From NCBI RefSeq assembly GCF_002215495.1, contig NZ_CP021378.1:704417-768416 (forward strand): a DNA stretch of 64,000 bases, written 5' to 3'. The stretch is from Porphyrobacter sp. CACIAM 03H1 (GTDB taxonomy: Bacteria; Pseudomonadota; Alphaproteobacteria; Sphingomonadales; Sphingomonadaceae). This document shows positions 1 through 8,615 of this stretch, in pieces; position 1 is the stretch's first letter; each line of letters begins with the position of its first letter. Under the pieces are notes generated by a model. That model did no database searches and was not told the origin of the DNA. It saw only the letters and a program-made list of their open reading frames with translations. Made by a program: the position numbers and the translations under genes.

Positions 1-580
<580 letters not shown>

Positions 581-581
<1 letters not shown>

Positions 582-775
582 TGAAGCTGATAGCGGTGCA
601 CCCAGAAATGCTTGACGAGGTGGGAGCCTGGTTGGGTGAGCAGGATTATCCTTATGATGACTGGGAGTACTGCTCTGTGGGTTGGTGCAGAAGAGTTCGT
701 CCAGAAGACGTTAACCTGCTTCTCTTGACGTTCCAATGTGACAAGATTCCAGTCCCGGTCCGAGTAATTCAATGA
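581..775 (+). CDS. Small hypothetical protein, 64 aa, inside the suf operon
   Basis: The ATG overlaps the sufB stop and the TGA (773-775) overlaps the ATG of the next gene, so the frame fits exactly between two operon members. The product is acidic and aromatic (QDYPYDDWEYCSVGWC) with three Cys and no signal peptide or membrane segment. Base composition is close to half G+C, clearly poorer than its neighbours, and third positions are not strongly GC-biased, which suggests recent acquisition or weak coding constraint. I do not recognise a family. The snug overlaps argue that it is translated; the codon use argues caution. Confidence 0.55.
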
Positions 776-1332
776 CCACCCGCAAAACCCTCGCCCTCAA
801 CCCCGAGGCTGCCGCAACCGCCGAAGCCCCCGCGCTCAAGAAGAAGGGCCGCGGGTGGGAGATTTCGGAGAAGCGGCTCGATGCGCTGCACGAACAGGCG
901 CGCGAGCTGCGGCGGCACTCGTCCGAGGCGCACAAGGCGCTCGCGGCGAAGTTCGCCGCCGCCGACATGGGCCGTTACACCTTCAAGCGCCACGCCGTGG
1001 TCGGCTCGGCGATCGTCGATTTCAACTGCCACAACCTCGGGCTCGCGCTGGCGATCGACGAGGAGGGGCAGAACGACACCCTCGCCAAGCGCCGCGACAA
1101 GAGCCTCGAGGCGGTCGGCATCAAGGTGATGCGGATCGCGGCGAAGGACATCCTCGAGGATATCGACGCGGTGCTCCAGCGCCTCACCCTCGCCATGCGC
1201 GAGCGGATCGCGGCCAAGAAGGAAGCCGCCCGCGCGCACAAGGCGGCCAACCCCAAGCAGACCTATTCGCGCCCCAAGCCGTGCGGACCCGCCCGTGACG
1301 ACACCACCAAGCCCCGGAGCCGCAAGCCGTGA
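772..1332 (+). CDS. DUF559-like (Vsr-fold) protein in the suf operon
   Basis: 186 aa. The N-terminal ~30 residues are Ala/Pro-rich; a Lys/Arg-rich helix follows, then at about residues 65-150 a DUF559-like core: YTFKRHAVVGSAIVDFNCH, LALAIDEEGQND, a variable helix, GIKVMRIAAKDIL. DUF559 proteins share the fold of very-short-patch-repair endonucleases; the VDF Asp and the AIDEEGQ acidic residues sit where the metal site lies. The tail is basic. Nuclease activity has not been shown for most members, so a DNA role is only inferred. It is locked into the SUF operon by 4-base overlaps on both sides. Its job in Fe-S biogenesis is unknown. Confidence 0.75.
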   Translation: MTTRKTLALNPEAAATAEAPALKKKGRGWEISEKRLDALHEQARELRRHSSEAHKALAAKFAAADMGRYTFKRHAVVGSAIVDFNCHNLGLALAIDEEGQNDTLAKRRDKSLEAVGIKVMRIAAKDILEDIDAVLQRLTLAMRERIAAKKEAARAHKAANPKQTYSRPKPCGPARDDTTKPRSRKP

Positions 1333-1853
1333 TCGCCGCCAGCCTCCTTGCCACCCTCGTCGCGCTGCAAACCACCGGCGAAAGCGCCGTGGCGATCAAG
1401 AACGACAATCCGGAAACCTGGACGGTCGAATATCCCTTCCTGATCCGGCCCTATGTCGCCGATTACCGCCGCTGTCTCGCGCTCACCAACCGGCGGATCG
1501 CGGGCAAGGCCGATTTCGAGCAGCAGCACGCCGGCGACGTGACGCGCTGCGTCGAGGCACGGGCCAAGGCCGTCGCGGATTCCAACGAAGTGCTGGCCGG
1601 GGCCAAGACCACCCTCAGCCCCGCCGAGGTCGCGCAACTGTTCGACAATATCGGCGCGATCCACATCGCCCGGGGCCGCGATCTCGACCAGCAGTTCATG
1701 ATGCGGCTCGCCGGGGCCGAGGCGGCGGGCGAGGCCTATGAAGCGAACAAGCCCAAGGGGCTGGTGATCGAACTGCGCGATGCAAGCGTCGTCAAGGCGC
1801 GCACCGATGCCACCGCCCCTGCGGCGCAGGAACAGGACAAGGACGGCAAGTAA
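1329..1853 (+). CDS. Hypothetical protein with N-terminal signal-like segment
   Basis: 174 aa. The first ~15 residues (MIAASLLATLVALQTTG) resemble a short signal peptide, so the mature protein may be periplasmic, although everything around it is cytosolic SUF machinery. The body contains two Cys (YRRCLALTNRRI and VTRCVEARA) and ends in a charged, low-complexity tail. No domain is recognised. The start overlaps the DUF559 stop (ATGA at 1329-1332) and its stop TAA (1851-1853) shares a base with the sufC ATG, so it is translationally linked to both. The function is not known; placement is the only clue. Confidence 0.75.
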   Translation: MIAASLLATLVALQTTGESAVAIKNDNPETWTVEYPFLIRPYVADYRRCLALTNRRIAGKADFEQQHAGDVTRCVEARAKAVADSNEVLAGAKTTLSPAEVAQLFDNIGAIHIARGRDLDQQFMMRLAGAEAAGEAYEANKPKGLVIELRDASVVKARTDATAPAAQEQDKDGK

Positions 1854-2596
1854 TGCTGATCATCGACAATCTTCACGCCAGCGTCGGCGAAAAGCCGATC
1901 CTGAAGGGCCTCACCCTCACCGTCCCCGCGGGCGAGATCCATGCCATCATGGGCCCCAACGGTGCGGGCAAATCGACCCTCTCCAACGTGCTCGGCGGCA
2001 AGCCCGGTTACGAGGTGACCGCGGGCAGCGTGACCTTCCGGGGCGAGGACCTGCTGGCGCTGGAACCGCACGAGCGCGCGGCCAAGGGGCTGTTCCTCGG
2101 CTTCCAGTATCCGGTCGAGATCCCGGGCGTCTCCAACGTCCAGTTCCTGCGCGAGGCCCTCAACGCCCAGCGCAAGGCGCGCGGGGAGGAGCCGCTGAGC
2201 GGCGGCGAGTTCCTGAAGCTCGCCAAGGAGAAGGCGGGCCTGCTGAAGATGGACATGGAAATGCTCAAGCGGCAGGTGAACGTCGGCTTCTCGGGCGGCG
2301 AGAAGAAGCGCGCCGAGATGGTGCAGATGGGCATTCTCGATCCCGCCTTCGCGGTGCTCGACGAGACCGATTCCGGCCTCGACATCGACGCGCTCAGGAT
2401 CGTGGGTGCGGGCATCAATGCGATCATGCGCAGCCCCGACAAGGGCGTGCTGCTCATCACCCACTACCAGCGCCTGCTCGACGTGGTGAAGCCGGACAAG
2501 GTGAGCATCCTTGCGGGCGGCCGCATCGTCGAGACCGGCGGGCCGGAACTCGCTCTCAGGCTCGAGGCCGAGGGCTATGACGCGGTGATGGCGTGA
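1853..2596 (+). CDS. sufC: SufC, ABC-type ATPase of the SUF complex
   Basis: 247 aa, the usual SufC length. It powers conformational change of the SufBCD scaffold in the cytosol. Walker A is GPNGAGKST at residues 34-42; the Q-loop lies in FLGFQYPVEIPG, the signature in VGFSGGEKKR near residue 145, Walker B and the SufC-type VLDETDSGLDIDA near 170, and the switch His in LLITHYQRLLD. All catalytic elements are intact. The ATG overlaps the upstream TAA by one base, and the stop overlaps the next start (gtga at 2593-2596). Confidence 0.98.
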   Translation: MLIIDNLHASVGEKPILKGLTLTVPAGEIHAIMGPNGAGKSTLSNVLGGKPGYEVTAGSVTFRGEDLLALEPHERAAKGLFLGFQYPVEIPGVSNVQFLREALNAQRKARGEEPLSGGEFLKLAKEKAGLLKMDMEMLKRQVNVGFSGGEKKRAEMVQMGILDPAFAVLDETDSGLDIDALRIVGAGINAIMRSPDKGVLLITHYQRLLDVVKPDKVSILAGGRIVETGGPELALRLEAEGYDAVMA

Positions 2597-3348
2597 CGAC
2601 AGCCACTCTCCCCACGCGCCGCGATGAGGCGTGGCGCTATGCCGATATGGACGCGGTGGCGCGGCTTGGCGTGGCGGCGCTGGACCAGTGGCAGGCGATC
2701 GACGTCCCCGCTGGCGAGAGCCTGACGCGCTGCCTCGTGGTCGGTTCGGGCGAACCCGAACTGCACCGCTTCCGCGTCCAGCTGGGCGAGGGCGCGCGGG
2801 CGGCGTTCTTCGTGACCAATGCGGGGAGCGACTACACCCGGGTCGAACTGGAAGTGCACCTCGCAAGGGGTGCGCATTTCGAATTCGGCGGCGTCACCAT
2901 CGGCGGGGCGGGCGTGACCCGCGAATTCGTGACGCAGGTCGTCCACGCCGAGCCCGAGGCAACCTCAAACCAGACCATCCGCGCGGTCCACTGGGCCGGG
3001 GCGACGGGCAATTTCCTCGGCGAGATCAAGGTCGCGCGCCATGCGCAGAAGACCGACGCCGCGCAGGACTTCAAGGGCCTGCTGCTCGAAGCGGGCGCAA
3101 GCGCCAATGCCGTGCCGCAGCTCGAAATCTTCGCCGACGACGTCAAATGCGCCCACGGCGCGACGGTCGGCGCGCTGGATGAGGCCGCGCGCTTCTACAT
3201 GATGGCGCGCGGGGTCGACCCCGCGACGGCGCAGCGCCTCATGGTGCAGGCCTTCATCGGCGATGCCTTCGTGGCGCTGGAGGACGAGGAGAGCCGCGAG
3301 ACGCTGCTCGATGCCGCGCTGGCGGCGCTGGAGGGAGCCAAGCTGTGA
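2593..3348 (+). CDS. sufD: SufD, Fe-S cluster assembly scaffold partner
   Basis: 251 aa from a GTG start that overlaps the sufC stop by four bases. SufD pairs with SufB to form the cluster-assembly interface. The diagnostic block DDVKCAHGATVGALDE, carrying the conserved Cys and His, is present, followed by the helical end RFYMMARGVDPATAQRLMV. The protein is much shorter than the ~420-aa enterobacterial SufD; the shortening lies in the N-terminal region while the beta-helix and C-terminal core remain. Short SufD proteins are familiar in this lineage, so I read it as functional. It overlaps sufS by four bases. Confidence 0.95.
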   Translation: MTTATLPTRRDEAWRYADMDAVARLGVAALDQWQAIDVPAGESLTRCLVVGSGEPELHRFRVQLGEGARAAFFVTNAGSDYTRVELEVHLARGAHFEFGGVTIGGAGVTREFVTQVVHAEPEATSNQTIRAVHWAGATGNFLGEIKVARHAQKTDAAQDFKGLLLEAGASANAVPQLEIFADDVKCAHGATVGALDEAARFYMMARGVDPATAQRLMVQAFIGDAFVALEDEESRETLLDAALAALEGAKL

Positions 3349-4577
3349 GCGACGCGGCCACCCTTGCCCCCCTTGCGAACCTGCGGGCCGACTTCCCCGG
3401 CATGGTCACCCATGACGGCAAGCCTTGGCACTACCTCGACACCGCCGCCACCGCGCAGAAACCGCGCGCCGTGATCGACGCCATGGCCCGCGCGCTGGGC
3501 GAGGATTACGCGACCGTCCACCGCGGGGTCTACACCCGCTCGGCCGAGATGACGCTCGCCTACGAGGCGGCGCGCCGGACCGTGGCGCGCTTCATCGGCG
3601 GGCACGAGGACGAGCTGGTCTTCACCCGCGGCGCGACGGAAGCGATCAATCTCGTCGCCCAGACCTGGGGCCGGGCGAACCTCAAGCCGGGCGACCGCAT
3701 CCTCCTCTCGCAGGCCGAGCACCATTCGAACATCGTGCCCTGGCAGATGGTGGCCGGGGAGGTGGGCGCGCACATCGACGTCTGCCCGCTGACCGCCGAC
3801 CACCGGATCGATCTGGACGCTGCCAAGGCGATGCTGACGGAGCGGCACAAGCTGGTCGCGCTGGGTCATGTCTCGAACGTCACCGGCGCGCTGCTCGATG
3901 CCCCGCGCGCAGCGGCGCTGGCGCACCGCGTGGGCGCTTTGCTGCTGCTCGACGGCTGTCAGTCGGCACCGCATATGCAGGTCGATGTCAGGTCGTTGGC
4001 ATGTGATTTCTACGTGTTTTCCGCCCACAAGCTCTACGGCCCGACCGGGATCGGGGCGCTATGGGCGAAGCGGGAGCTGCTCGCCGACATGCCCCCGTAT
4101 CAGGGCGGCGGGGCGATGATCGACCGCGTAACCTTCGAACGCACCACCTACGCCAGCGGCCCCCAGCGGTTCGAGGCGGGCACTCCCGCCATCGCCGAGG
4201 CCATCGCCTTCGCGGCTGCCGCCGACTATGTCAGCGCCATCGGCCCGGACCGGATTCATGCGCATGAACAAGCACTTGTCGCCCGCCTGCGGCGCGAACT
4301 CGGCGCGATGAACGACGTCACGCTGTTCGGCCCTGCCGACAGCGCCGGGATCGTCAGCTTCGCGATCGACGACATTCACCCCCACGATCTCGGCACGATC
4401 CTCGACGAGAGCAATGTCGCGATCAGGGCCGGGCACCACTGCGCCCAGCCCTTGATGGACTACCTCGGCGTCCCCGCCACGGCGCGCGCCAGCTTCGGGG
4501 TCTACTCGACCGAGGCCGACATCGACGCGCTGCTCGCCGGGATCGCCCGCACCCGCCGCATTTTTGGAAAAGGATGA
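3345..4577 (+). CDS. sufS: SufS, cysteine desulfurase (PLP enzyme)
   Basis: 410 aa, typical of group II cysteine desulfurases. It takes sulfur from L-cysteine as an enzyme persulfide for cluster assembly. The PLP-binding Lys lies in FSAHKLYGPTGIG, the PLP-stacking His in QAEHHSNIVPWQ, and the active-site Cys in RAGHHCAQPLMD close to the C terminus. The GTG start overlaps sufD and the TGA overlaps the next ATG. No sufE is visible in the window; the acceptor could be encoded elsewhere or to the left. Confidence 0.97.
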   Translation: MSDAATLAPLANLRADFPGMVTHDGKPWHYLDTAATAQKPRAVIDAMARALGEDYATVHRGVYTRSAEMTLAYEAARRTVARFIGGHEDELVFTRGATEAINLVAQTWGRANLKPGDRILLSQAEHHSNIVPWQMVAGEVGAHIDVCPLTADHRIDLDAAKAMLTERHKLVALGHVSNVTGALLDAPRAAALAHRVGALLLLDGCQSAPHMQVDVRSLACDFYVFSAHKLYGPTGIGALWAKRELLADMPPYQGGGAMIDRVTFERTTYASGPQRFEAGTPAIAEAIAFAAAADYVSAIGPDRIHAHEQALVARLRRELGAMNDVTLFGPADSAGIVSFAIDDIHPHDLGTILDESNVAIRAGHHCAQPLMDYLGVPATARASFGVYSTEADIDALLAGIARTRRIFGKG

Positions 4578-5026
4578 GAGCGATGGACAGCTCGACCGAA
4601 AAGCCCCCCCGCGCCCGGGTTCAGGACGCGATCGACACGGACGACGCGGCCCCGCGCCAGCGCGACTATCTCGACGGCTTCCTCGCCGCCAAGCCTGCCG
4701 CAGACACGGTGGGCGGCGAGGGCAGCGACCTGCAGGCCGCCGTGATCGAGGCGCTGCGCGAGATCTATGACCCGGAAATCCCGGTCAACATCTACGATCT
4801 CGGCCTGATCTACGGGGTCGAGGTCGACGACAACGCCGATGCCACCGTCACCATGACGCTGACGACGCCCCATTGCCCCGTCGCGGAGTCCATGCCCGGC
4901 GAGGTCGAGCTGCGCGTCTCCAGCGTACCGGGAATCCGCGATGCCGAGGTGAACCTCGTCTGGGACCCGCCGTGGGGCCCGCACAAGATGAGCGACGAGG
5001 CGCGGCTCGAACTGGGGATGCTGTGA
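4574..5026 (+). CDS. sufT: SufT-like DUF59 (MIP18 family) Fe-S assembly protein
   Basis: 150 aa. After a ~50-residue disordered, charged N-terminal extension comes a DUF59 domain: VIEALREIYDPEIPVNIYD with the DPE(I)PV motif, then LTTPHCPVAESM with the conserved Cys, and VNLVWDPPWGPHKMSDEAR at the end. SufT proteins act in maturation of Fe-S proteins. I chose the ATG at 4574 because it overlaps the sufS stop and is preceded by an AAAAGGA element; the ATG at 4583 is the alternative. The SUF context makes the SufT name reasonable, though DUF59 also occurs in phenylacetate oxygenase systems, which are absent here. Confidence 0.88.
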   Translation: MRAMDSSTEKPPRARVQDAIDTDDAAPRQRDYLDGFLAAKPAADTVGGEGSDLQAAVIEALREIYDPEIPVNIYDLGLIYGVEVDDNADATVTMTLTTPHCPVAESMPGEVELRVSSVPGIRDAEVNLVWDPPWGPHKMSDEARLELGML

Positions 5027-5517
5027 CGCTGGCACCCGCCTTGACCATCACGCTCGCGGATTACCGCGACACCCGCGATGCGGCCGACGTCGTGGCGCTG
5101 CTCGATGCCTATGCGCGCGATCCGATGGGCGGGGGCGAGCCTTTGCGCGATGACGTCAAGGCGCGCCTGACCGGCGATCTGGCCGCCAACCCGCAGGCCT
5201 TCTCGTTGATCGCGCGTCTGGAAGAGCGGGCGGTCGGCCTTGCCAACTGCTTCACGGGCTATTCGACCTTCGCCGCTGCGCCGCTGGTCAACATCCACGA
5301 TCTCGCCGTCCTGCCGGACGCACGTGGCAAGGGCATCGGCAGGGCGTTGCTCGCCGCCGTCGAGGCCGAGGCCTTGAAGCGCGGCGCGTGCAAGATCACA
5401 TTGGAAGTGCTGAGCGGCAATCCCGCGCGCCATCTCTACGCCGCCTGCGGGTTCGGCGACTACCAGCTCGATCCCGCTACCGGGCACGCGCTGTTCTGGC
5501 AGAAGAGGCTGACATGA
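5023..5517 (+). CDS. GNAT-family N-acetyltransferase
   Basis: 164 aa from a GTG that overlaps the DUF59 stop (GTGA at 5023-5026). The acetyl-CoA-binding motif A is clear, LAVLPDARGKGIGRALL at about residues 95-111, followed by the motif B region LEVLSGNPARHLYAACGF. The substrate cannot be read from sequence. It lies between sufT and sufA with overlaps on both sides, so it is co-expressed with Fe-S assembly, but GNAT proteins are frequent passengers and no mechanistic link is established. Confidence 0.9.
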   Translation: MTLAPALTITLADYRDTRDAADVVALLDAYARDPMGGGEPLRDDVKARLTGDLAANPQAFSLIARLEERAVGLANCFTGYSTFAAAPLVNIHDLAVLPDARGKGIGRALLAAVEAEALKRGACKITLEVLSGNPARHLYAACGFGDYQLDPATGHALFWQKRLT

Positions 5518-5879
5518 CCGACACCACCACCACCACGCGCGCCGCACCCAAGGCCGCCGTCACCCTGACGCCCTCTGCCGAGGCGCGCATCGCCGAGCTG
5601 ATGGCCAAGGCCCCCGAAGGCGCGATCGGCGTCAAGCTCTCGACCCCGCGCCGCGGCTGCTCCGGCCTCGCCTATTCGGTCGACTACGTCACCACCGAGG
5701 CGAAGTTCGACGAGAAGATCGTCACCCCGGGCGGGGTATTCTACATCGACGGTGCTTCGGTGCTCTACCTCGTGGGCTCGATCATGGACTGGCGCGAGGA
5801 CGATTTCACCGCCGGCTTCGTGTTCGAGAACCCCAATGCCAAGGGTGCCTGCGGCTGCGGCGAGAGCTTCATGGTGTGA
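5514..5879 (+). CDS. sufA: SufA/IscA-type Fe-S carrier (HesB family)
   Basis: 121 aa with a ~15-residue Thr/Ala-rich lead. A-type carriers receive clusters from the scaffold and deliver them to apo-proteins. The three ligand cysteines are intact: PRRGCSGLAYS in the middle and GACGCGESF at the C terminus. The FxFENPNA block of the family is also present. The ATG overlaps the acetyltransferase stop. SufA versus ErpA cannot be fully separated by eye; the operon position favours SufA. Confidence 0.94.
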   Translation: MTDTTTTTRAAPKAAVTLTPSAEARIAELMAKAPEGAIGVKLSTPRRGCSGLAYSVDYVTTEAKFDEKIVTPGGVFYIDGASVLYLVGSIMDWREDDFTAGFVFENPNAKGACGCGESFMV

Positions 5880-5882
5880 GCG

Positions 5883-6356
5883 GTGGTCGTCACCGTCACC
5901 CTGTCGACCAGGCTCGCCTGCACGGCTGACGAAGCGTGGGAGCGGGTCCACACCTCGGCGCTGCTGATGCATGTCGCCGCGCCGCTGATCCGCTTCACGC
6001 CCAAGGGCCGCGCGGCCTTCCCCGCGATCTGGCAGCCGGGCGAATACCGCGCCTGGATGTGGCTGTTCGGCCTGATCCCCATCGGCTGGCAGGCGATAGT
6101 GATCAGCGAGCCGCCGCCCGAAGGCGCGACGCGCTTCGTCCGCGACAACGGCTACGGACCGCTGATCAGGCGCTGGGACCACTGGATCGCGATCACGCCG
6201 CTCGATGACGGCACGACGCATTATGTCGACCGCGTGGACATCGATGCGGGGCTGCTCACCCCGCTGATCGAGCGGTTCGCGCGGGTGTTCTACGCCCACC
6301 GCCAGCGCCGCTGGCGCGAGCTGGCGCGCACCGGCTTCGCCGCTCTGAAGGGCTGA
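5883..6356 (+). CDS. SRPBCC-like (START-fold) protein of unknown ligand
   Basis: 157 aa from a GTG start four bases after sufA. The N-terminal pattern TVTLSTRLACTADEAWERV, with a strand then a helix carrying W, and the alternating strands ending in an amphipathic C-terminal helix (FARVFYAHRQRRWREL) look like the SRPBCC hydrophobic-ligand fold. Trp-rich segments (YRAWMWLFGLIPIGWQ) may line a pocket. No catalytic motif is seen. It seems to be the last gene of the SUF transcript; the next gene converges from the minus strand five bases later. Confidence 0.7.
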   Translation: MVVTVTLSTRLACTADEAWERVHTSALLMHVAAPLIRFTPKGRAAFPAIWQPGEYRAWMWLFGLIPIGWQAIVISEPPPEGATRFVRDNGYGPLIRRWDHWIAITPLDDGTTHYVDRVDIDAGLLTPLIERFARVFYAHRQRRWRELARTGFAALKG

Positions 6357-6360
6357 ACTG

Positions 6361-7308
6361 TCAGTCGCCCTGCGCGAGGCGCGCGATCAGGCGGCTTTCG
6401 AGTTCGTCGACCTCGCCGTCGGCATCGACCATGCTCTCGAGCCATTCGCTCTCGAAGTCGGTGACCTTTTCGCCCTCGGCGGCGATGGCCGCATAGTCGG
6501 GGCTGGACGGTTGCTTCTTGCCGAACACCAGGCCGAAGTGGTTCCCGACATGGGGCACCTCGCGGATCACCCGGCCGATGAAGCGCCCGACGTTGGCCTT
6601 GTGCCCGGAGGCGATGAAGGCTTCTAGCTCGCGCTTGCGTTCGTGGCTGAGCTGGGCGTTCTGGTGGGTGAAGCCCTTGAGGAAGTTCGCCACGCCGTCG
6701 ATGAACAGGTCGTCCCACTCGGCCGCGTTCTCCTCGGCGAGGGTGGCGTCCTTGAGGCGGAACAGCATCTCGGCCTCGAAGCGCGAGACCGCCGCCGGTG
6801 CGCAGCCTCCGCTGGCGAAGATCACCCGGCGGATGATCCGGCACTCGGCGGCGGTGATGCGGGTCGCGGCAAGCTCGCCGCCGCAGCGGGTCGGACCGGT
6901 GCCGGTCAGCACCTCGCGCTCGATCTGGTCGAGCACGTAGTTCTTGAGCCGGTCGGGCACGTTCTCCGCGCGTTCGATGATCCGTACCATCGTCTCGAGC
7001 TCGACCATGCTGTCGACCACGCCGTCATGGTCGATCTGGCTGATCAGCCACTCGGCCTCCTCGAGCGAGCATTGCAGGCGCGGCGGGGTGCCGTTCAGCA
7101 CGAACTCGCCGATCGCCTCGACGAAGAAGTCGCACCATTCGGGGCTGCGCTCGACGAGCGCGTTGTTCACCGCGAACAGCGCCTCAGCCTCGGCGCGGGT
7201 GATGATCCCGTCGCCCCAGCCCTCGCGGCGCAGCGCGAGCAGGCCCTCGGCGGTGATCTGGCCGTCGGCCGCCGCCCGCCGGGCGATGTCGATGAATTGC
7301 GTGGTCAT
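6361..7308 (-). CDS. Protein with two TerB-like repeats, 315 aa
   Basis: Start chosen at the ATG whose upstream minus-strand sequence is GGGGAAG. The protein is all-helical by appearance and contains an internal duplication: ITRAEAEALFAVNNA...SPEWCDFFVEAIGEFV near residues 35-75 and VSRFEAEMLFRLKDA...AAEWDDLFIDGVANFL near 170-205. Each repeat is accompanied by a short acidic Gly motif (DHDGVVD, and DADGEVDELE near the C terminus) of the kind seen in TerB-like or EF-hand-like loops. That suggests a divalent-metal-linked role, but no function is known to me. It is monocistronic and convergent with the suf operon. Confidence 0.75.
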   Translation of the reverse strand: MTTQFIDIARRAAADGQITAEGLLALRREGWGDGIITRAEAEALFAVNNALVERSPEWCDFFVEAIGEFVLNGTPPRLQCSLEEAEWLISQIDHDGVVDSMVELETMVRIIERAENVPDRLKNYVLDQIEREVLTGTGPTRCGGELAATRITAAECRIIRRVIFASGGCAPAAVSRFEAEMLFRLKDATLAEENAAEWDDLFIDGVANFLKGFTHQNAQLSHERKRELEAFIASGHKANVGRFIGRVIREVPHVGNHFGLVFGKKQPSSPDYAAIAAEGEKVTDFESEWLESMVDADGEVDELESRLIARLAQGD

Positions 7309-7366
7309 GCCGGTCTTCCCCTGGGGTTCCGCCCCAAGTGATGGCACGATCAGGCTTAAGACCGCG

Positions 7367-7780
7367 TTACCGCGCCTCTTTCCCCCGCTCGACCTCGCGG
7401 ATGCAGGCGCCCGGATCGGCCGGCGCACCGCCCTGGCGGATGCGCGCCGCGACATGGGTCGCGGTCGGTTCGGCCCCGGCGGCGAGGGGGTAGAGGTAGA
7501 TGTCGAGCACGCAGGACGGCCCGCCGAACTGGAGCTTGCGGGCGTCGCCCTCGGCAAGGTCGATGCGCGGGCTGCCGAAGCGCCGGGTGAGCGCCGCGGC
7601 GGGCGAGCCGATCACGCCCTCGAGGCCGGCGGGCGCCATCACCTGCGGCACCATCACGATGCTGCCGCGGGGCGCACCCGGCGCAGGCGCTGGGCGGCGG
7701 GGCGATCCGCCGCCACCGCCCGCGCAGCCTGCGAGCACGCTCGCCGCGAGGCCGGCCAGAAGTATCCCCCGCCCGATCAT
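7367..7780 (-). CDS. Small lipoprotein of unknown function
   Basis: 137 aa. The N terminus MIGRGILLAGLAASVLAGC is a lipoprotein signal with lipobox LAGC, followed by a Gly/Pro-rich linker. The folded part contains two Cys (GGPSCVLDIYLYP and PGACIREVE) that could form a disulfide. The ATG overlaps the stop of the upstream membrane-protein gene (ATGA), so the two are translated together. No family function is recognised. Membrane anchoring is predicted from the signal; the rest is open. Confidence 0.8.
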   Translation of the reverse strand: MIGRGILLAGLAASVLAGCAGGGGGSPRRPAPAPGAPRGSIVMVPQVMAPAGLEGVIGSPAAALTRRFGSPRIDLAEGDARKLQFGGPSCVLDIYLYPLAAGAEPTATHVAARIRQGGAPADPGACIREVERGKEAR

Positions 7781-8487
7781 CGCCGCGCGCTCCCCTCCAG
7801 CCGCCGCAGCACGAGATGCGTCCCGGCCGCCGCGCCCACCACCGGCGCGAGGAGATTGGCGAGCGGCACCAGCATCAGCCCCGCCACCGCCGCGCCGAGC
7901 AGGAACCGCTCGCCCGCGCCGACCGGGTTGCCGCGCTCGTCGCCCGCGCAGTGCCGCAGCCACGCCATGTCGGTGCACTCGCGCCCGAGCAGCAGGGCGT
8001 TGACCGCCAGAAACACCACCGCCGGACCGATCGCGGTGACGGTCAGCACCGCCGCCACCGGCAGGGCCAGCAGGTTGTAGCCGACCACCCGCAGCAGCCC
8101 GCGCACCGCGACCGACACCTCGCGGGCGAGCGGCAGCGGCCGCGCCTGCCCCGCCAGCGCCGGATAGTGCCGCGCCTCGACCGCTGCCACGACCTCGTCG
8201 GCGAAGAACTGGAGCACCGCCAGCGCGACCACGCGGAACAGGAACCAGAAGGCGGCCAGCCCGATCACCAGCGCGGCGAGCGCCTGCGCGGCGGGGGCGA
8301 AGCCCTCGGGCAGGAGCGCGGCGACCCGCTCCTCGCGCAGCACCACCGCGAGGCCCTCGTAGAGCCCCCAGCCGGCCAGCGCGAACACCGCCAGCGTCAC
8401 GGCCACGCTCTTGACCAGCACCGCCAGAACGGCGCGGTCGCCAAGCTGGCCGAGGGCCTTCAACAGCGCGGCAGGGACGGCGGACAT
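7777..8487 (-). CDS. EI24/CysZ-like integral membrane protein
   Basis: 236 aa from the ATG at 8487 (a GTG one codon upstream is possible). Four hydrophobic segments are visible: SVAVTLAVFALAGWGLYEGL, an Ala/Leu segment near residue 75, NLLALPVAAVLTVTAIGPAV, and GAAVAGLMLVPLANLLAPVV near the C terminus, with the PxGxxNxxAP-like end typical of the EI24 family. CysZ members are linked to sulfate uptake, but EI24 proteins are functionally mixed and no cys genes are nearby. It is coupled to the downstream lipoprotein. Confidence 0.78.
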   Translation of the reverse strand: MSAVPAALLKALGQLGDRAVLAVLVKSVAVTLAVFALAGWGLYEGLAVVLREERVAALLPEGFAPAAQALAALVIGLAAFWFLFRVVALAVLQFFADEVVAAVEARHYPALAGQARPLPLAREVSVAVRGLLRVVGYNLLALPVAAVLTVTAIGPAVVFLAVNALLLGRECTDMAWLRHCAGDERGNPVGAGERFLLGAAVAGLMLVPLANLLAPVVGAAAGTHLVLRRLEGSARR

Positions 8488-8615
8488 CACGCCGGGTCGA
8501 TGCGGTGGCCGCCGCGCGAAGTCAACGCGCTCGTGCTGCGCCGCACACAGATCGCTTGGCGCAGGGGCCGAACCCCGCTAGGCGGCGCCCGCAAGCTCAG
8601 ACAAGGAACCTGCCC

